Part shown: positions 8,763 to 19,638 of the stretch, one piece after another | Layout of the letters: each line of letters starts with the position of its first letter | Position numbering within the stretch: the stretch's first letter is position 1 | DNA from: Trochalopteron elliotii | Taxonomy: Eukaryota > Chordata > Aves > Passeriformes > Leiothrichidae | Assembly (NCBI GenBank): GCA_024734555.1 | Contig: JANPWX010000126.1 | Coordinates: 434,001 to 498,000 of the forward strand | Direction: 5' to 3' | DNA: 64,000 nt | Translations under genes and position numbers: made by a program | The notes under the pieces: generated by a model | What the model was told of the DNA's origin: nothing | The model's database searches: none | The model's input: only the letters and a program-made list of their open reading frames with translations

Positions 8763-10875
8763 CACCGCGTACAGGACGGACTCACTTCTGCCTTCCTCAT
8801 CACCAAAGCCAGTTGTTGGCTAAGTCTCAGTATCACTACAGGAAAAGACTCCATAGCTAGGAACTGTGTGAGACAGCTTTGATGACTGCCCATGAGGCAC
8901 CACCCTCAGCACCAGCAGTCAGCAAGATCTGGGACCAGTGAAAATCTGAGGAACTACAGTCCCTCAGCACAGAGAAGCTGACAGCAGAGTCTCACCCCTT
9001 GTGGTTCCAGGCCAAAATGAGATGCAGCAAGTGGAAATAATTCTTGAGAAGCAGAGCCCTGATGTGCTTTCTCCATTCATAGTAACAGTCCACTTTATGC
9101 CAAGTGACTCATTACCATGAGTGAAGGGAACGTGATTCAACCAGAAAAGCACATGCAATTTGCATAGATTACTTTCCCACTTGGTTTCCATGCTGTGAAG
9201 TAACAGGGACTGCCTTCAAGAAAAAAAAAAATTAAAAAAGATAGTCCCATGAGTAATTATTTACTTAATTATTACGATATAATAGATTGAAGAGACATTT
9301 GGATATGGCAATCTAGAGGAAATAAAAACAAACCAAGCACTGTCTTCCAGTTATTTCTAGCGTTGCGAAAGTGAACAGAAACTATTGTTCAGAGAATGCT
9401 TCAAACACCCTTGTAAAAGAAGAAATAAATGTTTCTGTGAGCCCATGGAAGAAAGAAAGAGGGGGCAGACTCAGCCATGAGTTGGTTGGATTTCAAGATT
9501 TGCTTTTCTTCCCTGGCTGAGTGCATCTTGTGTTTTTGTCAGTGGTGACACCACCCTTATCAGCCTCTGTGGAAAGACCACTGCAGAACTGGCAGCTCCC
9601 TCTGAACAGAGGGTGGTCTCCTTCAGACCTGCACCTTGCTCTGGACACTGCAGCATTTCACAAGATGAAACTCAGAGAGGTTTCAGCATTCATATATCCA
9701 AACATTAGCCTACAACTAGGATGTGATTTCACTTGTAGCTGCACTGAAATGCAGTGGCTGAACTGGGTAGTTTGCAATTTCTTTTGCTGAAGCACTTGCT
9801 GGCAGAATTGTGATAAGAATAAGCAACTGGTTCCAGTAAAGTCACAAGGGCAAACCCAAACTGCTTACTTTGTGCATAAATGGTTTAATGTGACAGGGCA
9901 TGGGGAAAGCAGAAGATCTGTCAGGAAAAATAAACAGGAAAGAAAATATTACTTGAGAATAACTCATCCCAAGTCAATTGAGCTTTCTGAAGAAGCAGCT
10001 TGTAAACTATTGGGTTTCAAGAGTTGCATCCTGGCTCCAGGCAATGTATGATGCTTCACTTGACAAACAAACCAAGCTCAAGAAAAACAACTTTGCTAGA
10101 TTAAGACAGCAAGGAGGTTTTGGGAAGAACTGAAGTGACACACGGCTCACCAGACACAGGGCTCATTTCACTGCAAGAGAGCAGTCAGGCTTCAGATGAG
10201 GCAGATAAACAAACAGACCTGAAACCCACAAAACCTTTCCCCATGCTTTGAACCAACTGCAAAGATCAGTAACATCATATTTTAGGAAATGTGCAGGAGA
10301 AAAGCTGCACCTCCTTACAGCAGCACAATGCAAATCAACATGCAGCTAACAAGCCTGGGGCATTACTCAGCTTTCTGTCCCCAGGCCTGCATCTCCTGAA
10401 ATCTGCTCCCTTCTGCCTGGCATTTCTTTTACTTCCAGCTCAGTGGCTCAGAGGTGGTTACGTACCTGAAATTGTGCTGCTGAAAGAGGAGGTTCACCTC
10501 TGCAGTCCTGAAGGATGGGAAATGTCACTGCAGAGATGGGTGAAATTACACCCTCCACAAGGCACTCCCTTAACATTCCAAGAAATTTATTTTGAACTTC
10601 ATATAAGAAACCAACTGGAAAATAAAGAGAAGACAAGTAATAGAAGGGCACTGCAAAAGTAAATAGAATTCAGCAATAACAGAACAAAAAATAAATCCCT
10701 GTGAAGACTCTGATCATCAGCTTCACACTTTGATCTGGTCCATCTCAGCATGTCCCAGCATCTTTGGCAAGTGGGCCATGTTTACAAGTGGCAGCAGCTG
10801 GAGAGCTCAGCTCCAACTGAGATCTCCTTGGACAGAGCTCCCTGAGGAAACAGCAACCAAAATGTGCTGGGTGAG
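8763..10875. other. Non-coding sequence, nothing recognised
   Basis: Unique sequence with an A-rich stretch (9222-9239). The frames 9521-9790 and 10291-10662 were inspected and show no domain, signal peptide or splice-bounded structure. Confidence 0.5.
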
Positions 10876-10912
10876 GGTTTACAAATGGGGAACTGAGGCA
10901 CAGGAAGGTTAA
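10876..10912 (+). mobile_element. MIR-type SINE fragment
   Basis: The phrase 'tttacaaatggggaactgag' followed by gcacaggaaggttaa matches the MIR core 'ttacagatggggaaactgag..gcacagagaggttaa'. Only this 3' part remains. It runs directly into a second MIR-like copy. Confidence 0.6.
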
Positions 10913-11070
10913 TAATAATGATACTTTGCATTTCTTTATTACTTTAAATGGCCCACACCCTTTACAGACGTTGACCCTCCCAATACCCTGGGGAGAGGTG
11001 ACTGGCTATTATTATCCTGTTTTTTCACCTATGGGGACAAAGAGGGTGAAATGTGTCATTGCTCAGGCCA
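10913..11070 (+). mobile_element. MIR-type SINE, second copy
   Basis: The order taatgatactttgcattt, ccctttacagacgttgac, cctggggagaggtgac, ctattattatcctg, 'acctatggggacaaagagg', 'gctcaggcc' follows the MIR core and 3' part. The corresponding MIR features are 'ctttacatgtattaact', 'ctatgaggtaggta', 'ctattattatccc' and 'acagatgaggaaactgagg'. Heavily diverged, as expected of the old MIR families in birds. Confidence 0.6.
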
Positions 11071-12514
11071 AATGGCTGACAACTGATGAACACACTGCTC
11101 TGTTTCAAGTCCAGCTCAAATGCTTCGTGAAATATCACAATATTCTCCTTCTGATCAACCTTATTTTATTGCTCCTCATAACTGCAGGCATTTGGACATC
11201 CTTTGCCAGAACAGTTGGTTAGAGGCCAAGCATAAGGTGCCCTCAGCCATTGAGGACATACAGCTCCTTTCCCTGGGACATCCCTGTCCCCCAGTCCTAC
11301 CTGCCAGCAGCATTCCAAGTGTGTGTCCTTGCTGGGCTCGCCCCTCCTAAACATTTTACCACAGCCACTGATTTTATTGCTCCAGTGCTTCCCGTAACAA
11401 TCTTCTCCTTTTCCCCTGCTTTTCCAGCTGAGGGAGGACCACACAGGGCTGGGAATGGGGCTGAGCAATGATTTCTAGGAGGATAAATAGAGAGAAGGGA
11501 AATAGCTACCAGGCAATGTTGACATAAGTCTGAGTGGAAATTAAACAGTTTCTCACCAGCAGAGTAAGCTTCTGGAACAGGCCTGGGAGAGCAGTAGTGG
11601 GGAGTAAATATCCAGGACAAAAAAACCCTCAGCCAAACCTATGTAGTTTTAAGATGGAGCTTGTTCAGTCTATAGGGATGGGCCTCATAGGATGATCTGC
11701 TGATGGAGATTTCCCCAGCCTGGAACTCCCTGTGACTTCCTTGAAAGCCCTGAGCTGTGCAGCTCACAGCCACTGAGGGTCACTTCTGCAAAACCTTGGC
11801 TGCCAAACAAACAAAGTGGTCAGCGAGAAAATTGCAGTGCAGCACTCAGCTCCAGCTCTGTTCCTGGCATTTTGGGAATCTGTGTCTTCATGTCCTGAAG
11901 GAGTGCCTCCATCCCTCCTGTGGCAGAGGCTTCTCCAGTCCCACCTTAACGAGGTACTGGGATACTTTGCCATAGGGCTGGCAGTCCCTGACTCTGGTGC
12001 ACTCAGTCTGCCTCCCAGTGTCACATCCAGCTGCTCTGATTCATTTCACTCTGCTCCAAAATAAATTTCCAGCCAGAGCTCCCTGTGGCTGGCATGTCCT
12101 GTGGACAGGGATCACAGGCCCCTTTGGTCAAGCTTGTGGAGAAGCTGTAACAGCAGCAAGGGGAGCTGGTGTGATTTAGGAAGTGTTGGGAACTTACGTT
12201 CAAGAAGGCAGCTCCTCCACTCCCCTCCTTGCTTTCCCAGGGTGCAGGCTGCCCTCATCCCCCCCAAAATCAGCCGTGCAGTGGGCACACTTCCAGCCAG
12301 AGGGGATGAAAGGGACGGGTCAGAGGCCAAGTCCTCCCGCCTGACCCGGGGGGGTGTCAGAGGCAGCCAAAACCCATCCATCAAATGTAAGTGCTTGGTT
12401 ATCACAGAGGGAGTGCTCAAGGCTTTGTCTCCATGGGAAGATTGTACTGGTATCATTCAGGGTATGAACACAAATTGCTGTGATCCCTTGGGGCCCTTCT
12501 TCGCTAGAAAAATG
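11071..12514. other. Non-coding sequence, moderately GC-rich
   Basis: Dense but mutually overlapping short frames on both strands (11166-11620 and 11757-12532) reflect GC-rich composition. None shows a domain. No repeat family is recognised. Confidence 0.5.
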
Positions 12515-12620
12515 TGAGTCCTTAATGCTCATTAATTAACTCCAAGTAGGCTTTGCGGGAAATGTGGAGTTTTCACATGAATCAGGAGGTTATATTAAAG
12601 ACCAGCTCTGCATATTTTAT
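12515..12620. promoter_or_regulatory. Candidate conserved non-coding element
   Basis: AT-rich patch with cattaattaac, gcgggaaatg (an E2F-like TTTCCCGC core on the other strand) and 'gcatattttattgctgtatg'. Free of recognised repeats. The call rests on texture only. Confidence 0.25.
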
Positions 12621-12627
12621 TGCTGTA

Positions 12628-12725
12628 TGATTCAGCAAAACTCAAGCATGCACTTAAGTTTAAACATCTGCTTAGAGCTCAGTGAAGTCAAGGGAAGGCT
12701 GCTAAAACACTTCAGTGAATTGGAG
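12628..12725. repeat. Ancient amniote palindromic repeat
   Basis: The order gattcagcaaaactcaagc, atgcacttaagtttaaac, 'atctgcttagagctcagtg', aagtcaaggg, aaacacttcagtgaattgg closely tracks an old amniote palindromic element. Its phrases are 'gatccagcaaagcacttaag', 'acatgcttaactttaag', 'attgaagtcaatggg' and 'gtgctttgctgaattgg'. Both ends are recognisable, so the copy is nearly full length. Probably a non-autonomous DNA transposon fixed before the bird radiation. Confidence 0.6.
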
Positions 12726-12728
12726 CTT

Positions 12729-15700
12729 ATTTAGACTGGGTGTGATTAGACTGGCTGTGATTTAGGAATCAGCAATCAAAAATTTCCAGGACTTTACCTT
12801 GTCCTGTAGTACCTGGACATGTTCTCCTCTCTATTTCGCTGGAAAACTGCTAGCACCATGAGAACAGATAAGACTCCAGAGTACAGAAGGTTCAAGGTTG
12901 GCAGTCATGGTACAGAGGTGTGTGTTTCTCTCTGCAGGACTAAGTCACTCCAGTGCAGTAAGGACCCAGACACTGGTTTTCTGCTTTCCTGAAGGCTGTT
13001 GCACTGCAGCCTGAACTGCTTTGTGCCAAGGGGCTACAAGACACTGCCCAGGTATGCTGAAGAGCTTGTAAAACTGCTATGTGTGTTTGGAAGGCACTCA
13101 CAGCCCGGGGATGACGAGGTACTGCTGTAAAGTTGAGAAGATCAGCTCCTGATCAGTTGTGCTTTTCCACCTGGATAGTAGCAGGCATAAACCATGTGCT
13201 GCCACAAGAAGGCAATTCCTGGAGCTCTCTTCTCCTACTATAAGACAATGATATAAGAGGATCCCAGAAGCAGTAAAAACACCATCCTTCCAGCTGGGGC
13301 AGCAGATACAAGACCCAGGCTGTTCCCTACTCAGCTTTTCAAAGGGCTCCCTTCCTCCCCCCATGCAGTGTCAGCCACCAAAGCCTCATGATTGGTCTTT
13401 AACCTTAAAATATGAAAGGCCCGTGCTGCACTTCTGTGATCCTGTAATCATATCTTCCTACAGATGCCCTTCTCGTGCAGCTTAAATATTTTACAGATAC
13501 ATGTCTAAGTACAAATCTACCACATTAACTCTTGTATAGAGGGTACTTATTTTCAGCTGTGTGGCTGGGATTCCTATCAGTGTAATTTACCATGCACCAT
13601 GACAGAGCTGAGCTAGAAGGCACAGCTTTTACTAGCTAAAATACAATAAAATATGCTACACCGTGTTTCACAGATGAATCACTTCTAAACCATGCCTTTA
13701 AGTATTGTCTGTCACTGCAGTTCCTTATTGTAATACTTTGTGAGAGCTAAGAGAAGGAGAGGGAAATTGCCTTTTAAATCTCTACAAAGCCTATCATCCA
13801 GAAGAAATTAGGGACATTTGTTCTTGGAGTCAGGGGGGTTATGTAAGAGAAAGCTATACACAACAGGTTTTATATGAGTGGAGGTGAGGCAAATGTGTTT
13901 TCACTTATTTATATTATGTTTTATTCTAAGAACATTCAAGGACCAGCTCACAAACAGAACAACACCCAAACTCTGTAAGGAGCAGCTGCAGTCCAAAGGG
14001 TGCAGACAACTGTTTCCTCTCAGGCCAAGCTGCCAGGCCACCAGCATAGAGACCTCAGGAGAACAGAACTTCCTGAGACCTGCTCTGAATTAGCTCCCAA
14101 GAGGAGAATCAGCAGCATGTGGACAAAGCAGAGGAGCAGGTCAGACAAATCATCAGCAGACAGTAAGGCATTCCCATGTGCAGTCAGTGCCAAATGGTCT
14201 TTGCAGCCCTTGCTCCAGAGGACAGCACTGCAAGTACTGGCACGAGCCTCCAGCAGTCTCAGAAAACCTGAGGAGCAGACAGCTACTTGGGAAATGGCCA
14301 TACAAGACCCATGCCAAAGATCTCTGAACACTTCCCAATGTCTAAAATCAAACTGAAGTATGAAAGACCCCAAGTTACAGGGAGAGAGCAGTAATGATCT
14401 CCAGTGGGATGTCTAGAGTCTGGCCAGAGTCTTTATATAATTTATGTCATTGGAAGGCGCACACTTCATTCCTGCTACTAAATACATCTCCACTCACCAG
14501 ATACCCAGATTTTCCCTGCATTCCCTGGCTCGCCTGCAAGGGCCCTGGAGCCAAGCATCAGGTTATCCCCTGGGCTTCTGGAGCCCTTCACAGACCCAGA
14601 AGTTTTTCTATAGATTGCAGCAGGTTGTTTCTAAGCCAGCCTCTCCTGGGCTGTCCTCTCAGTTCTTTAAAGTTCTTTACCTCTGAAATAATGCAGTAAA
14701 GACAAAGCTGGAGCAGGAGGGCTGTCACAGCTGGTGGCCACAGCTGCAAGTTTGGGCCAGAACACATTGTTCTTCCTGCTGCAAATGCTTTCTGTTAATA
14801 AGACACTTACTACAGAGATGTTTTCTTCTTTGGGGATCTACAGCACAAACCAAAACCAAGGTCAAAGAAAAAGTCCATTTTTTCATTTACCGTTTTGGAA
14901 GGATAAACAAGAAACGCTCCAGTCCCATCTGACATGAATTAATAATGCTCCTGTTATTCACTGCCTGTCAAAAGTTTCATCAAGACACAAGCTCAGGTTT
15001 TGAAAGATATCCAAAGGCAATTAAAATGCTGCATGATAGAAGAACACTTGACCTTGAGGGCAGAGCTGCTCGGCAGCAGTGCAGGAGCTGTGCATGGCTG
15101 GGGTGCACACACACACAGAGCCTGGTCCCTGCAGGGACTGTCACTGAGCTGCCAGCACTGGCATGAGTGTTAGAACTCCCTGTCCCATGTACACTGAGGA
15201 TACAATCCAGTGGGTCACCCCAGGAGGTTTCTGCCTCTCCAATATATTGCAGAGAAGCCTCCTCTCCTGCAGCTCTGAAATCAAGTGCAGCAATCACTTC
15301 GTGCTGAACCACAGCATTCAGCTTCAGGGGTGAAGACCCTCTGGACTGTGTGCCACTGCCTTTTGGTCACAGAGATCTGAAAACAACAGAGGGAAAAAAA
15401 ACTGAGTATCAGTTCAGTGACAGTCCTCTCTGCCATCTTCAAAAAAAAGCACAATTTGGGGTTGCTGGAGATCCCTGTCAAGCCCAGTGCTGGTTCCAGG
15501 CTTGCATGCAGCTCTGGGTAGCTTGGTGCAGCTTCCCAGTTCACCCCACCCACAGAGTTTGGTTTTCTGTCTCGGGCTGCACAGCGGAGTGTATCTCAGT
15601 ACCAAAAAGCAGCATTAAGTTAGTTGGACTGGTGCCTTCCTGTACATTTTGTAAACAGTTCCAGACCGCGGGGTTTCGCTATGTCTCATGGTTCTGCAGA

Positions 15701-18371
15701 AGGCGGGTGAGTCACATCTGGCCAGTGAAGAAAGCTGTTGTGTCTGGGACCCCACTCCACCAGTTTCAGAAGCTGGAAGGTGCACATTATTTGCTTTGCA
15801 TGTATGTTTAGTTCACTTTCTTCAGCTGCTCTAGTGGTCTGGGAAGGGGAGCCATGGGGAAGAGAGAATTTTTCCTTTTCTTTTTGACAAAACCAGAAAA
15901 ACCCCAAAACCCTCAGAAGTATCAAGTCTCAGTTTTATGCAAGAACTTTGACAAAGATCCCCCAGGCATTTGCATCTAGAATAAATCTGTCTCCTGGAGG
16001 CACTAACACCTGCTCACATCGATTTCCATTGAGCATCACCTCACCCTGTGGTCCCTGCAGTCACACAGAGCTCAGACCAATGCAGGACAGAGCTGACAGA
16101 TTTTCCAGCCTCTCACTGCCTCCATCCCAGCCACGCAACACACAGGAAGGCTGTGTGAATTTGAAGGCATGCAAATCTCTGCCTATAAACCTGGCTCTGC
16201 TCAGCTGCTCTTTCAGCCCCAGAGATTTATGTATCCCCTCCCTTTTAAGTAAACTCTTTCTCAAGAGCATGACTGTAAAGGTAAGTTCAGGCATAGACCT
16301 GTATAAATTATATGGTTTGAGCTCCCCAGGGATCAGCATGGTTTCTGCAGTCTCTCCACTGCTCAGGCTCCCCCGTATGCTCCATAATCAGTTCCAGGTT
16401 CCTTCATGCTCCCTGACTCAGGGCTGTAACTCAGACTGTCACCCTCTGTGTTTGAGAGGCCCCACTGGCAGCTCTCAGTTTACCTGGGGACCAGCCCCCA
16501 GGCAGTTCCTGCTGGGAGGGAGGAGATGCCAATGGCTTGGAGCACTGGTGCCCTCCCAGCTGCTGAGCTGGTATTGGGAAATACGTCCTGGTTCACTGAG
16601 GAAGAGTGGGCTGTCAGCTGAGGAGACCTGGGTGTTTTTAAAGATCATCTATTTTACATCTACATTGTCAAACTGAGTAAAAGTTGCCCTTGCAGCAAAT
16701 GACTTCTATAAAGATCAGAAATGGATGTTGCTTATTGCCTATTGATTTCCTGGATGAGGAATGTGCACATGGCACAGAGCAGAGCGTTTGCACTACAAAC
16801 ACTTGTATAATTATGGGAGAAGTACACATTAATGAGGGGCTGACTATATTTTCCTTAAGTGGAAAGTGTATTTAAAAGGAGAAGGCTCCTAGAGCTTTTG
16901 AAGTCAGAAGTTGTTAAACAGTCAGCAGCTGGAAATTTAAAATTCCTTCACATCAAGGCTCTGTGATCAATAGGGATTAAGTCAAACAGGACCTTTCAAA
17001 GCTTTCAAAGCTTCTAGCCTTATTAACAAATAGGTATCTGAAACACAGAGGCACTGCTGGAGGCATCTTTGAGACCTTGGTGCCAGGAGAGAGGCAAGGG
17101 GATAGAGGCTGAGGCAGACACGATCATTGTACCTGGCTGACTCACCTACAGCCACAGCAATCAACCCTGGATGCTCATTTCCCTTCTTTTGGTGTTGTCT
17201 GACTGTCTCCTGATCACATGCCAGTCTGAAGAGGAGGTTTCTCCTAAGTGTGCCATCATGGTACTCCTTTCCCACCCTTTCTCAGCAGGAGCTCTCTGTT
17301 GCAGCTCAGATGGTCATCGAGGAACAAGCAGTTCTGGGAGCAGGGACCCACCTGTGGGCAGGGGAGGTGGGAACAGCTGCTTTGCATTTGCTCCATTTGC
17401 AAAGTTTAACATCCCTGGTTTTATTCTAATAAAACCTGATCCAATTGCTTGTTTAGGGCTTTTCTTTAAACTTCAAGCTTCTCACTCTTCTTTGGAGACC
17501 AAAGCTTTGTCTGAGTCAAGTGCCATCACAGGAGACTTTATAGGCACTTCCAGGGCCTTTCTTGGAACTTGTTTCTGCTGCTACTTAAAGCCCCAAGGCC
17601 TTTGAGTTCTAGATGAAGTAAGATTGCCTCTGCTACATGTCCACATCCTGAAGCAAGGGGACTGATGTGTAAAAAGATCAGCAGCTGATATCTCTGCACC
17701 TCTGGACTCACCTGAGTCCTGTCTGAGGACTGCAGTTGTGAAATGGTTAAGGGATTACAACAGTCTTCACTTTCTCCAGTCACCTGAGAAGCACTGGAAA
17801 GAGGAGAACAATTGATCTGAATATCTTTATCTTTTTTCTATTTTTTTTAATCGGGGAAAGAGAAAATAAGATTCTTGCCCCTTCATGACAGTCTTCCATT
17901 CAGTATGAACTGAAAAAGCATTAGGTCCTGGGCCCATAGAGGAGATGTCCAGGCAGCAATTCTATAAAAGAGGAGCAAAGATTAAGAGCTTTGCTCTGAT
18001 CAGATCCAGAAATCAATTTCTTCTTTCTGTAGGACTTTTTTTATACACCAATTTTGCAGTTTTACTAGAGTTATAAATACACTGTCTTTTGAAGAAAAAA
18101 ATAGATTCCTGCAAAATTAAGAAATCCGGTCCCTTTCTTTTGTTTGTATCTAGCAGGTGCAAGCTACCAAAAGATATTTCCTTTTCAGCAGACGCTGCAT
18201 CCAAACACTGAGGTTTCATTTACAATATTTCCTGCATGAATGAGCTCAGCCCTGTTGCTGCCATGTCTTTGGATTTACGATGTGCTCAACAGTTTGTTAT
18301 TTTCTTTCCTGCCTTCCAACTGCCTTCGTCTTGCTCGGGTGACAGGGGAGGCTGAGGTGAGCCACATGTCA
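12729..18371. other. Long non-coding stretch, nothing firm
   Basis: Unique sequence. The longest open frame in the window (15948-16676, plus, 242 codons) lies here, along with 15350-15811 and 17171-17605. Their translations are compositionally arbitrary, with no domain, signal or repeated structure. Nearby tandem words include a doubled 'tttcaaagc' near 16994-17012. A T-rich stretch lies near 17828-17850. No repeat family is recognised. Confidence 0.5.
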
Positions 18372-18423
18372 CCACTGGGGACTGCTGTGCATCTTCCCCC
18401 AGTGGCAGTGGGGAAGATGCACA
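18372..18423. repeat. Two mutually exclusive hairpins
   Basis: CCACTGGGG (18372-18380) pairs perfectly with 18397-18405. TGTGCATCTTCCCC (18386-18399) pairs perfectly over 14 bases with 18410-18423, leaving a 10-base loop. The two stems share bases 18397-18399, and the first stem's right arm fills the second stem's loop. Only one can therefore form at a time in a single strand. If transcribed this would be a small bistable RNA fold. As DNA it is a cruciform-prone palindrome. No function can be assigned. Confidence 0.8.
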
Positions 18424-18842
18424 CACAGGTGGTGTCTCAGCCAGAGTCTCAGGCACTTCCCCAGTGCTGTCTCAGCCAGAGAGGAGCTGCAGTGACACAT
18501 CTGAGATTAGCACAGCTCAGAGCCCACTGTCCCCAGCACAACATCATCACACTGATGGGCAGAGAGAAATGTTTTCTGTTGTTGTGAAAGGAACTGACAG
18601 GGCTGGAGATTGAAATCGTTTTGGATTCAGCTTGGCACGGTGACCAGTCTTCTGTATGTCTGTGATGGGCCGTGGGAGAAATGGCTCTCAGGGTTAGCCT
18701 GAGTGCCTGCACCGAAAGCTCCTGAGAGCTGACCTGAGGTGTCTCTTCATGGCTGAATTTAACTGAAACTGGAGCCAAATTAAACATTAAGAAGAACAAG
18801 TGACAGAAGCAATAGACACTACACAAATTCATTTCCACTCAC
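18424..18842. other. Non-coding sequence
   Basis: Unique sequence between the hairpin pair and the CpG-dense patch. The minus-strand frame 18449-18838 shows no domain. Confidence 0.4.
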
Positions 18843-19140
18843 CTTCTACACCGCCCTGGGACCTCCAAGTCAAGTGGTCTTAGGAAGCCGGGACACACAT
18901 GAAACATTTCCATGTTGGGTGGTGTGAAATTGGTGAAAAATGCCTGCGATGAAAGAGGCAGGGACCTCATCAGCAGCGAAGCCACTCTCAGGAGTTCGGA
19001 TGTTTCACCAACAAAGAATGTACAATTTTGTACGGGGCGTACAAATGGAGCGTTTACCCTTCCACACTCCGCTCTGACCCCCGTGCACCACGACATGTTG
19101 GGGATTTCTGACAATGTGGCATTGCCACTCAGAGTTTGAA
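18843..19140 (-). CDS. Possible coding exon, product unknown (weak)
   Basis: On the minus strand an open frame runs through this patch. The sequence reads AAG then GTGAGT at 18842/18843, a consensus splice donor. The frame stops within that donor, as expected if the exon ends there. The reading contains four N-glycosylation motifs (NATL, NMSW, NCTF, NFTP) and several cysteines, which would suit an extracellular segment. About ten CpGs fall in 18925-19150, far above the neighbouring sequence, as in constrained or recently inserted DNA. Against it: I find no good acceptor with a polypyrimidine tract upstream (19140-19230), I recognise no family, and open frames of this length are frequent by chance here. 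Alternatives are a CpG-rich enhancer or a fragment of a young retroelement. The upstream limit is arbitrary. Confidence 0.2.
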
Positions 19141-19597
19141 CGGGTGAAAACCACTCAGCCTGACACAGCAGCCTTGGCACCCAGGGAGGGCCCTGCTTGG
19201 CACTGCTAGGCTGCATGGAGAGCTCCACTGGTGGCTTCTTGGCATGGTGACATTCCAGGATGTGACTCCACTGACAATGCTGGTCTGTGCCTGGTAAATA
19301 ACATCAGAACTTCAGAAAGGACATCCTTCTGAGAGCACAGCACCTGTTCTGGGCAAATACAACCATGTGGAAAATAAGGTTACACCAACTACAGCAGCCT
19401 CCTCTTCCCCCACTTCACTCCAGGTCAGCTTTCCAGAGCTGGAGACCACAGTAAGGAGGAAGATGGAAGTCCTGCATCCCTCTCAGAGCAACAGCAGACC
19501 TGGGTGAGGAGACTTGCATCTCTGCCTCACATTGTGCAAAAGTAGAACAAGTACTAGAGTATTATGGAAATTGAATCAAATGGGGAAATGCCTTTTT

Positions 19598-19602
<5 letters not shown>
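19141..19602. other. Non-coding sequence
   Basis: Unique sequence. Nothing recognised. Confidence 0.5.

Positions 19603-19636
<34 letters not shown>
19603..19636 (+). repeat. (AT)17 microsatellite
   Basis: A pure 34-base AT dinucleotide run. It creates the YIYIYIYI stretches seen in frames on both strands (19514-19696, 19562-19846, 19564-19875), which are artefacts. Likely length-polymorphic. Confidence 0.98.

Positions 19637-19638
<2 letters not shown>

Noticed and set aside
15948..16676. Longest open frame in the window (242 codons, plus strand)
   Set aside because: The translation has no domain, signal, membrane or repeat structure. It is S/P/L-rich as expected from chance reading of C/T-rich DNA, and no splice or promoter context supports it.
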